Shown here: positions 13,027 through 27,430 of the stretch, in pieces
Layout: each line of letters begins with the position of its first letter
How positions within the stretch are numbered: position 1 is the first letter of the stretch
Origin: Crambe crambe
Taxonomy: Eukaryota > Porifera > Demospongiae > Poecilosclerida > Crambeidae
DNA: 64,000 bases
Direction: 5' to 3'
Assembly: GCA_963924555.1 (NCBI GenBank)
Contig: OZ004590.1
Span: 2,395,001-2,459,000 of the forward strand
Notes under the pieces: generated by a model
Databases searched by the model: none
What the model was told of the DNA's origin: nothing
Seen by the model: only the letters and a program-made list of their open reading frames with translations
Program-made: the position numbers and the translations under genes

Positions 13027-13322
13027 TGAAGGGGTAAGGGATATGTCCTACCAGCTTTGCCAGTGGAGGGGTAAGTGAAGGAGTCTACCAGCTAGGCAGC
13101 ATGCAAACACATTGTTTAGTAATAGGGAGAAAAATTCATGTCAAAATAATATGTATATGTACATATGAAGATGTACATAGCTATGTATGTGACACATAAA
13201 GGATAATATTGGAACTGCATGTGGTGTTGGTGTTTTTAGTGTTGTATAAAAAGTATTGATTTAGTAACTATGCATGACCATGTAGTGATAATAATACCAA
13301 TGAAAATATTCAGATATTAATT

Positions 13323-13328
13323 TTTATT
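13323..13328 (-). terminator. Polyadenylation signal of K2
   Basis: AATAAA on the - strand, 10 nt after the stop codon. K3 and K4 have it at the same place; K1 has CATAAA and K5 lacks the region. Confidence 0.6.
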
Positions 13329-13337
13329 GAGTATACA

Positions 13338-16300
13338 CTAATAGCTAATCAATGCTATATCAGTTCTGTTTGTCTCATACAAACCTTCCTGTCCTCCAAC
13401 CACCATCATTTCTCTATCATTGATCATTACACTGGTGCATTGACTTCGTGGATGTGGTAAATCCCCAACTTTCAGCCACTTCCCTGTTTCAGGTTTGTAG
13501 AGTTGAATGGTAGTCAAGTCCTTACCATCCTTCTCACCACCCAATGCAAGAAGAGACCCACTGATGGAGAATGGAGTGGAATAGATAACGTCTAGTTCAG
13601 ATATCTCCTTCCAGATCTGTCTATCACTCTTGCTAGAACTCTTTGGGTTGAGTAGAGATATGAGAGCTGGGAGGGACACACTGAATACCTTCTCAGTATT
13701 ACCACCAATTATCAACCCACCCATAAAGTAACACATGTCACCCACTATGGCTGCCTTCATCCCACTCCATAACACCACTGGCAGTGGAGGTGCAGTAGAC
13801 CATTGTTTATTGCTGGTGTTCATGACCTCAACAGATGTTAAAATGCCCCTCTTTTCTGAACAGCCTTCAACCACTACTAGCCATTCTTTGTATGTTACAA
13901 CAGAGCAGGAATGACGTGCTGTGGGCATATCAGGATAGGGATGCACCCATTCCTTGCTTTCAGCTCTCCATGCACCCAATACCTTGCTATAAGCTCCATC
14001 CACTTCCACTCCACCCACTAACACTAGTTGATTGTCGATCACTGTCATACCAAACAAGCTTGTTTTATATGGTGGCAATGTGGCCCATTTCCCCAAGTGA
14101 ATGTCGTATACCATGACTTTGTAGTTATTGTCACTCCATAATAATATATTTCCACCCCCGACATATACCATCCCCTGTATCACTACAGCCTGCACATTGC
14201 CTCCCATCTTCAATGGCATATTTGGACCACGCTTCCACTTTAACTGGAGTGGGAATTTGAGTTTGAGGGGTACCTGTGGAATGAGTTGTATAATTACTGA
14301 TGATGACCACCACTTAGTGTCTGACCTTTCCTGTCCCCTCCTGTTGCTGTTCCTGCCACCTCAGTTCCTCTGTTAGTCTGCTGATCTCAGCATCTTTAGT
14401 TTGCAGTTCCTCCCTCAGTCGAGACTCTCTTAACTCCAAGTCTGCACGTAACTCCTACAGGTACATATTGAATACAGGGTTAGTAATGGTAGTATAGCTG
14501 ACACTTTAGAATGTTATTATTGAGTGTTTCCCTTTCAGATAGTCCAGCAAATGACCTATGCATTAAGAACTTTCTTTCTACGTATGTTAATGAGATTTCT
14601 TCTACAAGGGACTGCTACTTGAATAAGTTCATACATTTTCTGAAGACTTATGAGAGCACACACACACAAAAAGAAACGACTAAAAGTGGTGGCTGAAATG
14701 TCATTGTTCAAAGAATATATATCAAGAAGAAAAAGTAACCCGCTACTGTCTAGCTTTCTCAGAAAACATGGCTAGCAAGATGCTCTTTTGCTTTATGGTG
14801 CTAGTTTATAACCCTTACCTTATACACATGACTAGTGTTAGTAACGGTGATGACCCTTACCTTATACACATGACTAGTGTTAGTAACGGTGATGACCCTT
14901 ACCTTATACACATGACTAGCACCAGTGATGGTAATGACTACTTGTACCTTATACACAGTGCCAGCAATGGTGATAACCCATGCATTTTTTTTTGTCTACT
15001 TGGTATGTGGTTACCCTTGTGATTTTATTTACATGTTGGGGATTTCCCTTACTCCGGAATCAGCTGAGTCAACTCTCACGTATCATGTAGCTACCTGTCA
15101 TGTGATAGTTTGTTGCTGGTCCTTACTTGAAGTTGCTGGTCCTTTAATTGAAGTTGTCCATCTTGGAGTTGAAGTTGTCCATCTTGGAGTTGAAGTTGTT
15201 CATCTTTTTCTTCCACTGCAATATGTAGCTGCTCTACTTGAGCAATTTTATCATCCATCTCGTTCTGGAGCTGCAGTATTTGAGCATTTTTCTCTCTCTC
15301 TTGTGCCTACAAATAAAGATACCAAGTGGTTTACATTGAGTCCTATATATTAATACGTGTCCATCACGGTTCAAAGGTCAATTGTAAAGAACAATAAGCC
15401 AGGCACCAGAGACTGCAGTAAGCCTAGCTAGGCCGGCAGAGATAGGAACAAGTAAGGAGCCAGAGCCTTTATTGGCAAAGTTACCAGCCCAAGAAGAATA
15501 CAATTTCTGCAGATTATCTGCAGGTACAGGTTAGTATAAATTATTATGAGTTATCTAATCACTTGTAGTTCTCTTGTCATGTCTTCTAGTTCAGTTTGAT
15601 GCCTCTCCTGTACAAGAGTGAGCAATAGTTTTAAGATATGCTTTACACATTTAATTAATATTCAACCTGTTGTTGAGTCAGTTCCTCTATCCTTCTGTCC
15701 TTCATCTTCATTTCTTTGGCCAGTCGTAATCTTCCGTAGTCTAACTTGACAACATTTTCACCATACTCTCCTTCCACCTCCACCTTCATTCTCTGAAGTC
15801 TGTCCAGCACCTCATCAGTGGCTGGCCTTTCAACTGGAGCATTATGCAGACACTGCTTGACCAGCTGGACTAGAGCAGGGTGCTCCATGCCTATTCTAAT
15901 TTCCAATATTTCTATATACTCCCCACGACGTTCAAGTTCAGATCTTGCATGGATTTGTCGAGTATTTTCAGGATTCACAAAAGTGCTCTGGAGAAGGTCA
16001 CCTGGGTATTTCTATGTAAGTACAAGTTGATACATGACATATAGTTAATTGGCATGTGGCACTGACTTGTATCAAAGTGTAGAGGGCAAGGTGGCCAAAG
16101 GAGAAGATGTCGAGGGATGGTCCATAGCGGTGAGTCTCTCCCAGAGCTTCTGGTGGCATGTACACTAGTGTCCCTGGTAATTTAGAGAGTGTCCTGGCCA
16201 TCTGACCTGGTCTCATGTCAACGATGCGGGAGTTACCCATGTCAGTGATCTTTGCCACCAGAGAGGAGGTGAGGAGGACATTCTTGGCAGTTAAGTCCCT

Positions 16301-16818
16301 GTGGATGACTGGAGGCATTCTCTTGTGAAGATAGACCAGTCCACTGGCCACATCCTCCAGGACAGAGCGCTTGAGGGAGAGAGGGAGACCAGGCATGTGC
16401 TCCAACAGGTCATCCAGACTTGTCTCCAGTCGTTCCATCACCAGTAGAGGCAGTCGAGTCCCTGGGAGGAAGCAGAGACCCAGGAACTGGGTGATGTTAG
16501 GGTGACGGAGGCTGGACATCAACTGACACTCCTGCTCATACTTTTGGACAAGGTCAGGCACTCCTTGATTGCCAGCATCTATGAGAGCTTCATGAATCTT
16601 CTTGCCAGCACAGATGAGATGCTGATACTTTACCTGTTGAAGAGTAGATCTCACTAACATGCATTCATCTATTTCACTATACTGACCTCTTCCACTGAAC
16701 CATAAGAACCTGTTCCCAGGACTTTACCAGTTGGAGTGACATCAGTCAGCATAAACTGCTGTAGGTGACGGTTGTTCCTGAAGGCCTGAGCCACACCATG
16801 TCTTCTCAAGAATGCCAT
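13338..16818 (-). CDS. K2: protein kinase - coiled coil - Kelch propeller protein
   Basis: Exons (- strand): 16687-16818, 16067-16633, 15667-16011, 15563-15607, 15127-15306, 14326-14454, 13338-14273; all phase 0 and open; about 777 aa. The kinase half carries GTGSYGSV, HRDLTAKN, TDMGNSR and PPEAL and is nearly identical to K1. Exon 3 uses the EIRIGMEHPALV version shared with K4 and K5, where K1 and K3 have DHQVSCNVGHPALV. The coiled coil is short (60 codons in exon 5). The Kelch half has the most altered loops of K1-K4: GGGNILLWSDNNYKV in blade 1, VVVEGCSEKRG in place of VVAGG at blade 3, and extra residues in LPVVLWSGMK. A canonical AATAAA lies just after the stop (+ strand 13323-13328). Confidence 0.85.
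14812..14979. repeat. 42-bp minisatellite, about 4 units, in K2 intron 5
   Basis: Same unit as at 2696-3031 in K1, with two good and two diverged copies. Confidence 0.8.
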
Positions 16819-17405
16819 GATTATTTGACATCAATAGCTGGTTGTGGTTTTTGGGTGTGTCTCATAATCAGATTCATGCATGTACATATAAGGGAATCCA
16901 CAAACCAAATGATGTAGTAAATCATGTGGTTCGTTTATTAGTAATTAATATTGACTGTATGCACATCCTGAGTGCATTCATTTACTTTCATCCTGAGTTG
17001 TGGCTGCAGATGCTTAAGTAGATAGTGACCATTGGTTCTTTCATACGACCCTCAAGGTCAAAAAATGATCTTTGCAAATAATTATACATGAATCTTGACC
17101 CCATGAAATTTCTCACTATGGCTAGCTAGCTACTATTTTACTCACTCAATATTCCTATTAATACTAACAGGTTTTATCAGTTGATTTAATTGTGTCGGTC
17201 CAATCAACATAAGGCCTGACTCTCACATGTGCTTCTTACAGTGAAGTTCCAACTGGAATCGTCTTCTACGAAACCTACACAAGGATCAATCATATACAGT
17301 GTGAGTGTGGGGATTGTATATCTCCAACTTTCAGCCACTTTCCAATCTCAGGTTGGTATACAGTTGAATTGTAGTTGTGTTCTTGTCATCCTTCATAGCA
17401 GATGA
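16819..17405. other. Start of the copy 2 spacer, with a Kelch relic near 17310-17405
   Basis: The region upstream of K2 exon 1 is shared with the other duplication junctions (GGGTGTGTCTCATAATCAGA). No ORF is supported. From about 17310 a - strand stretch resembles the K exon 7 segment coding for ETGKWLKV, diverged and broken. Confidence 0.45.
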
Positions 17406-17758
17406 CTACAAGCTGGTAGGACATCCATCGCATATACTAATGGTGGGATCTTGACAGGTGTACTCCAGCTCCCATTACATAACAGTGTAGGCTACACCCC
17501 TGGAATCACAGAATGGAGAATAGTGCATAGATTTTAGGTGTATATACTTGTATGGTGATTTTCTGAGTTTCAAGTGGCAATTCTGTTATGATTACTCTAT
17601 AAATGCTCAAAAGAATTCTATATACAAGCTTGAGCTAGATCCTTTGGTGTGCTGGTAACTCTTAAGTCATTACCTCTAGCTAGCAGAATGGACTTTTTGT
17701 AAGCAGTATTTTAATATAAATATTATAGATGTGTCTCCACCCTCTCCACCCTTTCCAG

Positions 17759-18135
17759 TGAGAAAGTACTACAAGAGGAAGACCCAAAGAGATTAAGAAA
17801 TGAAGATAGTCTGAAGACTAAGGTATGTATAAGCTGGAATTCCTCCCCTGTACCACACATCTACTGCAAGGGATTAAGCAATTGAATTGGATATAACACA
17901 GCAACATCTGCATGCATACTAATCCACAGATACATATATATACCCTTTAAAGTTTAAGGACCATGATAACTTCATTGTACGTAAACAAGGTCATGTTAAA
18001 TCTTGAAATCCTTGAACCCAGATTAATGAGTGGTACCCTCATAATTTCCTTCATGCATATGTAGGATGTTCTTTTCACGAATTGGCCTCAGCAGCTGTTT
18101 CACTCAAAAAAAGTGCAAAGCCTGGATTGGACCAT
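17759..18135 (+). pseudogene. Two decayed exons of an unidentified + strand gene (copy 2 spacer)
   Basis: Exon A (17759-17822) reads EKVLQEEDPKRLRNEDSLK to a GTATGT donor and lacks the last third seen in copies 1 and 4. Exon B (18065-18135) reads DVLFTNWPQQLFHSKKVQ with no stop, making it the best-preserved version. Parent gene unknown. Confidence 0.5.
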
Positions 18136-18259
18136 GTATGTGTTGAGACTCTATGTCATTCAACTCTTTAATGTATTTATTTATGTATTTATTTTATTAT
18201 AATATTAACTTTTGATGATATTAGTGTCTGTCTATGATGTCTATGATATTGGTTAGTTC

Positions 18260-18510
18260 AGTGATGGCTGCCAGGATGGAGATGCATGGCATTCCCCTGC
18301 TGCACAGCAACTGAACTGAGCTGAAGTAGGTAGGTTTTCCCCTGTCTGGCTCTTTCCTAATTCCCTGACAAAAGACAAGAGTCTGTGGGCCTAAACTCCC
18401 ACAGCAATAGGGGTGAACTCATGTGTGCGTAGTATAGTTCTCCTCCTTGAGAGACTCAGCTCTGGCCGCAACTTCACCAGGACTATAAGCACTGCCAGAC
18501 TGGGGCAAAG
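18260..18510 (-). pseudogene. Degenerate retroelement C-terminal remnant (copy 2)
   Basis: On the - strand the pieces AESLKEE, THEFTPIAVGV and LVFCQGI, then CSRGMPCISILAAI, appear in changing frames. This resembles the C-terminal tail common in RT-containing retroelements (a K/E-rich stretch, then FTPIAVET...). It is too broken to assign to a family. A sister remnant lies at about 33430-33670. Confidence 0.4.
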
Positions 18511-18519
18511 GTGTTTGCA

Positions 18520-19050
18520 GGGCACATCCCTCCCCCTCGCCGTGGCCTACGGCCACACGATCAGGAATTCCCTGCATAGCTATATGAAATTAGAACATGG
18601 CTTGATTGATTCCTGCAATCTGATTGGTCAGTTAGAGGTAGACTAGTTCACTTATTTACTGGGAGGTGTCTACATATATACTTACCTCCTCTCAGGGCAT
18701 AGGTAAGTCTACATATATTCACTCCGTGCCTGATTAGAACTTAGCAACGCACTAACCGTTTCCAAGGAAGTAGCTGTAGCGCTGAGATTTTATGGCAAGA
18801 ACAACGTAGACATCACAGATGAACTGAACAACCCCAGCGTATTCTAAGGTAAGCCCAGGGCCAGGACCAGGGATGGAGCTCGAGTGAGGTAGAGGGCAGC
18901 TTGGGTTGCTACAGTAGTCTAGCTCGTCTGTTATGTCTCGGTTGTTCACGTCAAATAGTCTAAGCATGGCGAGTCGCCGAGTATTTGAAACTAGCTAGCT
19001 AGCTATAGCGCTAGGTTGTCAAGGTTATTGCCATGTTCTAAATAATATTA
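18520..19050. other. Copy 2-specific insert with a short - strand ORF of unknown meaning
   Basis: This sequence has no counterpart in the copy 3 spacer. The - strand frame 18752-18967 (71 codons, MLRLFDVNNRD at its start) has a Pro/Gly-rich stretch and no recognised domain. I do not consider it a supported gene. Confidence 0.3.
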
Positions 19051-19190
19051 GTTAGACACCTCGACCAACGGGATCTACCGTCTGTATAAACCCTCAGGCC
19101 CCTAGTAGCGCCCTCGCTACGCTCGGGACGCTACAGCCCGGGGCCTTCGGGTTTATACAGACGGTAGATCCCTCGGTCTCGTTGTCTAAC
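19051..19190. mobile_element. 140-bp palindromic MITE
   Basis: The left arm (GTTAGACACCTCGACC, then GGATCTACCGTCTGTATAAA) is the inverted form of the right arm ending GTTGTCTAAC. The arms are about 45 bp and the GC-rich centre has a second small palindrome (GAGCGTAGCGAGG as its complement). It is absent from the other spacers. No clear target duplication. Confidence 0.7.
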
Positions 19191-19581
19191 TATTATTTAT
19201 GTCAAGATATTTCTAGGATTTGACAAGCTCAAGATTACACATGAATTGTACATTTTACTTGTCAAGAATTAAGAATCCTGGCATGAATCTTAGATCCAAT
19301 CATTTCCAAGAGCATACATCAATCATGCCATCTCAATATAGCTATAGGCATGATTTATGGCTTGGAACTGCCTATAGCTACTGACAATTCAGAAAGTGTT
19401 TGTTGCTATGATTCATCCAGAGCTCCTTCTTTTCAAGAATGCTGCTCCTATATACACCTATGGTATTATCTTATCAGTCTGTAGCTAATGATACTCATAA
19501 TTAGATCCCGTTGCTATGTGATTGCTATGTGGATTAAATCAGCAAGTGTGCACTAATTCTGTAGGAGTGCACTAATTCTGT

Positions 19582-20107
19582 AGGTTTCTGGTTGATTTAG
19601 TGCACCATCCCTCGGGCTACAGTTAGGCTTAGGTAGATTATGCTCAAGATTTCTCCAGTTATTCTATTCCACAATGCTCCAAAATGCTACCTATTATTCC
19701 CTCAAATGCACCAATTATTCCCTAAAATACACCAATTATTCCCACTATTATTCTTAAATAAGCTAATGATTATGCTTCCCCAGTCCACCAGTAGCAGTAG
19801 CAGAGCTAGAAGTAGCTTAGCCATTGCCATAAACTAACAGCTGCATGTAGTTGTCCATAATATGATTCAGGTCTTAGGTATTGATATAGCTAGACACTGT
19901 CAGTGTAGCAAGAAACTCAGGCAGTAGAGAGTGACAGAAGTCTTTGTTTTCAGGCTTGCAGAAGCTCCAATTATTCTCATTATGCTCAAAATATGCCCCA
20001 TTATTCTGGCATTATGCTTGATTCCAGGAAGTCCCAATTATTCCCAAAATTATGCTGGCATAATCTACCTAAGCCTAGCTACAGTGCACTAAATCAACCA
20101 GAAACCT
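19582..20107. mobile_element. 526-bp inverted-repeat element
   Basis: It begins AGGTTTCTGGTTGATTTAG and ends CTAAATCAACCAGAAACCT. A second inverted block follows (GCTTAGGTAGATTATGC against GCATAATCTACCTAAGC). The middle is full of AATTATTCCC-type repeats. No coding capacity; unique to copy 2. Confidence 0.7.
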
Positions 20108-20538
20108 CACGCACATGCTTTGTCTATTACTTAGCATCTAGCTAGCTTCTAGTTTTTGCTAAGCAAGAACCATTGACATTAGTAGGGGAAAAAATAATGT
20201 TCCTGGAGATCCCTACTCATTAATATTCCAGAAAGAAGGTTGTGGTTCCTTTATGCTCCTTTAGCTTACATGCCTGTATGGATCCCCCTCTTTCAAGGAG
20301 GTTGTGGTTCCTTTAGCTTACGTGCACTAAAGAAGCCTGATGATCTGTATACCCCTGGAGTAATTGGGATGAACTGGTTACAAATATTGGTGAAACCACA
20401 TGTACGTTCAGTCAGGCTTAAGCTTTCTACGATGAAAGCTTTTAATAGGATAGTATATTGCACAATTCACTCCATAGAATGGTACCTCATTATTTAGCTT
20501 CAGGTTTGGTAATGGACAAAAGCTACATATATATGATT

Positions 20539-20678
20539 CTAATGTTTTGTAAGCAGCCTACAAGCATATGGGTTCTTGAAAGTAATCTTCTCAGGCTGGG
20601 TCACATCACAAAGTACCACCTGTAGCTTGTTCTGAAGCTCCCTCTCACGCAGGACAACTTCCTCTTCAGATTTACCCT
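20539..20678 (-). pseudogene. Terminal exon of an unidentified - strand gene, open only in copy 2
   Basis: An acceptor (CACTAG) precedes a frame reading EGKSEEEVVLRERELQNK, then LQVVLCDVTQPEK, and ending LLTKH with a TAG stop. It is the only one of four copies without a frame lesion. No other exons of this gene are visible nearby, so it is more likely a relic than a working gene. The composition suggests coiled coil; I do not recognise it. Confidence 0.4.
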
Positions 20679-20869
20679 CTAGTGTTTGCACTAGTCTACA
20701 TGAGACCATTGACCAGCTATTTCTTGATGAATTCTCTGTATGATTTCTCAAGCACTATATTTCAGAGGCCACCCACAGGAGCAGCACTAATCATATCTAG
20801 GATCTCATGCACGCATGCGCATCATTTAACCTTTGACCTATAAAATCTATGAAGAGGAGCAGCGAGCAG

Positions 20870-21311
<442 letters not shown>

Positions 21312-21699
21312 TGAACAGATTTAATTACTTTAGTCTGTGTGGACATACAGTCTAACTGCAAATGCCATCAATTGGTCGTGAGTGCACCTTGGTATTAATT
21401 CATTATCACTCGCTCTGTTTATTTGTGTTTATGAAGCTTGTCAACACTAAGTCCAGAAAACAAAAATGGAGCATGTATAATAGCCAATAATTTCAATACT
21501 GCTCACTTTATAAGAACCCAATTATTACCACTGACTCTGTCATGTCCCAATAGCACCTACATGTTCTAGCAACTATAAAGAAACTTATTCAGATATGTAT
21601 GTATGTAAGTGATTGCAGTAAGGAGGTTTCACTGTGGTTATCAATACATGCTATTTGCATGTACAGTATGTATCTATCATTCATTGTACATGCACGTAA

Positions 21700-22032
<333 letters not shown>

Positions 22033-22269
22033 TGAACAGAATTAGGTTGTACCCTATATATGGAGGATATGACACACTAATGGTCCTGGAATATAGCATG
22101 TCTCAAGTGACTGCTACCAGTAACTATAAAAATTTGCACTTTTTGGAGATCCCTGGACTTTTCCTCAGATGTGCCTGTATCCACATAATGAAGTATATGG
22201 ACAGCAATGTAACATGTGACCAGTAACCAGTAGTTACATATTTGTGTTTTTACTAAGGGATATCTCTTT

Positions 22270-22306
22270 CCTCCTCCTCCTCCTCCTCCTCCTCCTCCTC
22301 TCTCCC
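22270..22306. repeat. Short (CTC)n tract at the exon 3 acceptor, copy 2
   Basis: About 30 bp, the short form of the tract that is about 155-160 bp in copies 1 and 4. Confidence 0.8.
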
Positions 22307-24447
22307 TTCAGTTGCTTGCGTCTGTGGGTTTGGACGACTACCACACTCTGAATGTTTGGGACTGGAGGCGTGGCAAGATCATGGCCTCCACTAGAGGTCA
22401 CGGAGATCGCATCTTTGACATCCAGTTTAGTCCCATCTCTAGCCCCACCCCCTCCCTGGTCACATGTGGTGTCAAGCACATTAAGTTCTGGAGTGTGTGT
22501 GGAAACACTCTTACTGGGAAGAAGGGTATTTTTGGAAAGAAAGGTAAGTGAGTATGGTGTCACCATTGTGCTGGTGTGCATACAGTGTGAGTTAAGATAT
22601 CAGTGAGTCTCTGGGTATTGCTTCAAGTTGCACTGGTTGGACCATTTTTAAAAGGTCTGTTCACATCCTACTGTTCCACTATGTACATCTACAGGTGAAA
22701 TACAGTCTGTGTTGTGTACTGCGTTCAACTCTGCTGGTGATGTCTACACTGGCACTCTCAGTGGTGATATCTACAAGTGGAAGGGAAATACCCTCCACTC
22801 CGTTGTCAAGGGAGCACACAATGTAAGCCACACGCTACAGATCTAGAGAGAAATGATTATTGCCACAAACCAGTAGTGAAATGTCTGTTTGGTTTATGTA
22901 GTATAGGATATGGTAGGAGTGTTTGTATGTGTACGATTCATCAGAGCATGAAATTGATCTGCAAACCAGACTCTCTCTGATACCTATAAGTAGTGGTGGA
23001 TCTATTATTTCAAGATACCCCTTTCCTTGAGAGGGAGGGAGAGAGAGAGAGAGAGAGTTCTGCCATAATTGTGTGTGTGTGTTGATGTGTAGGGAGCAGT
23101 ATATAGTATACACGGCTGTGGTGCTGATGGCTATGTCACAGGATCAAAGGACGGCACTGTTGGGTTGTGGAGCAAGGACTTCAAACCCATCACCAGACTC
23201 AACCTGGCTGACTCTCCTGCTGGGTACAAAGGTGAGGGTATGTTTTATACATGCAAGATAGGAAGGTATAAAAGGTGCTCATGGTCAGAAAACCCTTTAC
23301 CAACTCAAGGAATTTACAGATTGACCAAAAGGCCAAACCCTCCCAAGAATACACTGCTAGTATTTCCATCAACATGCATAGCCATTCATTTGATTGTGTG
23401 AGGTACACATGTACGTTCTCAGACTCTCTTAGTTTGTATAATTATACTTCTCTTTTGACCAATAGTCGCCCCTCCCCCTCCCCCCAACAATTATCTCAGA
23501 ATACTGCTCACTAAACCCACCTGGACTGAAAGTCTGAAACCTACTACTATTTTAGGCACCACTGCTAAGTAGTTATTGCAGAGGCTCCTTCTGCTTCACT
23601 ATAATTATCCAATGAATCATGTTTCATATAATTATTATGCAGGTTTGGTAATTCGTAGTGTGTGTAGAGATGGTGACCATGTCCTGGTCGGTAGCAATTA
23701 AGGGGAGCGAAGTGTGGGAACTCTCCGTCCAGGATCAGACACACCCACTTTTGCTGGTGGGTGGACACGCTGAAGGAGAACTGTGGGGACTGGCCGTGCA
23801 TCCTTCCCAGCAGATCTTTGCCACTGCTAGTGATGACTTGACCATTAGGTATGTACATACAATGAAACTCTATATAGTGCACACTTTGGGACAAGCTAGT
23901 TTTGTCCTTATTTTCCTTATAGAGAGGTTTCCACTCTTAGAGGTCCCTAATACTTGTTGTTGTTTTTTGTTGTTTTTAGTTGTTTTGTTGTTGTTTTTGT
24001 TTGTTTGTTTGTTTTTTGTATTCATACAAGTCCTGGTACATCCCTACCTCTTTGTACCCCATTCCCTCCTTAATCAATGCATGTCTGGTATGCCACACAC
24101 AAACACCTTTAGCACCATAATCACCAGTATTTAAAGGACGTTTAATGGACTTTGCATGACAGTGGAACCTTTGTTAGTGAATTCTATTCAGACACGTGAA
24201 GAGAAACAATCTTGCATTGATTAAGGAGGGAATTGTGTAATTGAAGGTCAAGGGTCAAATATAATGTATGTACTTATGTGTGTAGATTGACAGGATTTGG
24301 GATTTGAATGAGCGATGTCCTCTGGTGAGTTGTGGAGTGCCCCACCCTGTTCGCTCAGTGGCCTTCTCCCCTGATGGCTCTTTATTGGCAGCTGGCATGC
24401 AGGACGGCTCATTCTCCATCTACAATGCCACGTACGTATCCATAAAA

Positions 24448-24680
24448 CCCCTGGCTGCAGTGAGGGGTAGTACTATAGAACTCCTGCAGTGAGGGGTAGT
24501 ACTATATAGGACCCCTGCAGTGAGGGGTAGTACTATAGAACCCCTGCAGTGAGGGGTAGTACTATAGAACCCCTGCAGTGAGGGGTAGTACTATAGAACC
24601 CCTGCAGTGAGGGGTAGTACTATAGGACCCCTGCAGTGAGGGGTAGTACTATAGAACCCCTGCAGTGAGGGGTAGTACTG
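24448..24680. repeat. 29-bp minisatellite in intron 7, copy 2 (about 8 units)
   Basis: Unit CCCTGCAGTGAGGGGTAGTA plus CTATAGAA. Copy 3 has about 3 units (39528-39612) and copy 4 about 6 (53988-54152). Confidence 0.85.
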
Positions 24681-25931
24681 AGATAGTAACTTCTCTGTTG
24701 CACAGCATAAATTATTGATTGTTTGACCTTTAGTGACCTTACCCTGCTGCACAACTTCAAGAAGCACAAGAAAGTCCTTCACGAGATGAAATTTTCTCCC
24801 AATGGTCGTTTCCTTGCTGTGGGATCCAATGACAGCTTTGTTGACGTGTATGACGTGAGGTCAGAGTTCAAGCATGTGGGGGTGTGTTCGGGGAGCTCTA
24901 GTTTCATCACTCACTTGGACTGGTCAGTGGACAGCAAGTACCTCCAAACCAACTCTGGTGCTTCTGAAAGACTCTTCTATCAGATGCCAAGTACATATGT
25001 ACAATCATAGTGACGTGTGTCCATATCATGTGCACATCTGCTACATACATAGCATGCTGTGTACGTGTATGTATGTATATATGCAGAGTCTTCAAGAACA
25101 ATTCTCCAAACCCTATGACTACTGTAGGACATGATACTTACAATTTTGTGAGGACCTCCCATGACACTTCACATTAAGTGATGTAGCATTTTGTTGTTCC
25201 ACTCTATTTCGACTTCTTATTTTGATCCTCATATGCCTGTTCTTTGTACATGTCACTCCATGTGAATAGGTGGCAAGCGAGTGGTAGGGAAGGAGGAGAT
25301 ACAAGCCATTGAGTGGTTCTCTTGGACATGTGTCCTTGGACCTGAAGTCCATGGCATCTGGCCAAAGTACACACAGGTAAGGTCCGGTCCATTATATTGC
25401 ATGGAGGAGCCTTTAGACCTGGGTATCCTCCTCCCACAAGACCATATCTCTGACTCTACCCTATGTTTTCTCTCTGTTCTTCTCTCTCTCTCCATCCTTT
25501 TCCTGAAACTGAATCATTGAGTTCAATGTGTGTGTCCATACGTAGGTGAATGACATTAATGCCACAGACACCTCCTTTGATGATGAGACGATAGTGACTG
25601 GAGATGACTTTGGTCTTGTAAAGCTCTTCAGATTCCCCTCCCTCAAGAAAGGTAATCACACCATGTGGAGTGATGTGAAGGGTAGCAGTAAATCTCCACA
25701 CAAGTATAGCTGGCTGTTTTTGGCTTTGTTACTCTCTGGAGGAGCATTATAATAGAGAACCTCCTATGTATGATTTTGTCCATTGCTACACAGTGTGTAA
25801 TCTACGTTATGTAGTATCCAGATCAACATATTCTAAACCATATGACTCTAATGTAACACAGATTAGACTCGATTTTTTCCTCTTTCTTAGAAAAGATATA
25901 ACTTGTTTGGCCGAGTTGCCCACTACCATGA

Positions 25932-26195
<264 letters not shown>

Positions 26196-26599
26196 TGAAA
26201 GGTGATTTCAAGGAAATAATCTTTCTGAAATCTATTAGCATTCACCTTGCCCCTTGATCATACACTATAACTTTTTAAATTCTTAACCAAATTTCTAGTT
26301 TAATGCATCAACAGAGAGCTGATTATCCTCTCTCTCTGCTTAATTTGAAATGAGTATGCAAGTGTGTAGAAATCATTTCAAGCATCCCAGCTAACTCATT
26401 TCTCTATGTTTATAAGTAAAGGAAGGTTCTCTCTAAATCTTCATGCATATATATTAATATACACTCTCCAGGCCAGTATATCGTGAAGACCTCCAGATCT
26501 TAAAGAAGACCATTTCCAAGCAGGAAAGAGAAGCCAAGGGAATCAAGAGTCAAAAGTCTTCTGCTGCTGATGGGAAGAGAGACAGTGTCCCCGAGAACA

Positions 26600-26720
26600 G
26601 TCTCTCCATGGAGTTCATACATGGGTAAGTAGATAAAGGGTTATCCTCTCCATGGAGTTCATACATGGGTAAGTGATAAAGGGTTATCCTCTCCATGGAG
26701 TTCATCCATAAAGGGTTATT
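26600..26720. repeat. 43-bp minisatellite overlapping the exon 12 donor, copy 2
   Basis: The unit TCTCCATGGAGTTCATACAT followed by GGGTAAGT is the end of exon 12 plus its donor, repeated about 2.5 times. Confidence 0.75.
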
Positions 26721-26893
26721 CTCTTGATGGAGTCCACACATTCATACATACTTCTCTGACCCTTACTATTCTATTCAGTGTGTTTCTATAGGTTGGTGAA
26801 TGTATCATCTGCTTGCATTTCTCACCTTTATCTTAATGCTGATGAAATCCTCTATTCAAAGCAATGCTTGACCTGACATTATGCCAGTTAAAC

Positions 26894-27430
26894 TTGGTTT
26901 GAACTCTGGGCTTGTAAGCGGGAGACCATGAGTTCAAGTCCCGCCAGTGACATATGGTGTTTATCCATCCTTTTCACCAGCATTAATTTGCTGTGAATAT
27001 CCATCTAATAGCTACCATGCCACCAGTCCACCCAACTGAAAATGGGTACCTGGAATTTCCAGGGTGCAAATCAAACTAGCTATCTCTCCAATATCAGCTG
27101 TGGTCCAGGTGGGACTTTGGGTGCCCACACCACTTGCTGAGAAGAGGTAGTCAGTCAGTCCTCCTGTGAGTTCCTAGCCCGGGCTCCAGGAGGTTGCCAG
27201 CACTGGCTCTTATAGTGCCTGCTTAGTGCACAAGCATTCTGGCTTGACCAGGTGCGCGTGACTGCTCAGCGGCAGCTAGATGATTTGCATTTCCATTGTA
27301 TGTATGTATGTATGTGGAGTCACTGACAGTGAGTAGTTTGCACTCTGGGCTTGTAAGCAGGAGACCGTGAGTTCGAGTCCCACCAGTGACATATGGTATT
27401 TATCCATCCTCCTTTTCACCAGCATTAATT
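26894..27430. repeat. tRNA-like SINE cluster replacing exon 13 region, copy 2
   Basis: The first unit starts abruptly inside its D-arm-like part (TTGGTTTGAACTCTGG) where exon 13 should begin upstream, marking the deletion junction. A second unit is at about 27316-27394. Confidence 0.55.

Noticed and set aside
18752..18967. 71-codon - strand ORF in the copy 2 spacer as a gene
   Set aside because: No recognised domain, no homologue in the other spacers and it sits in inserted sequence.
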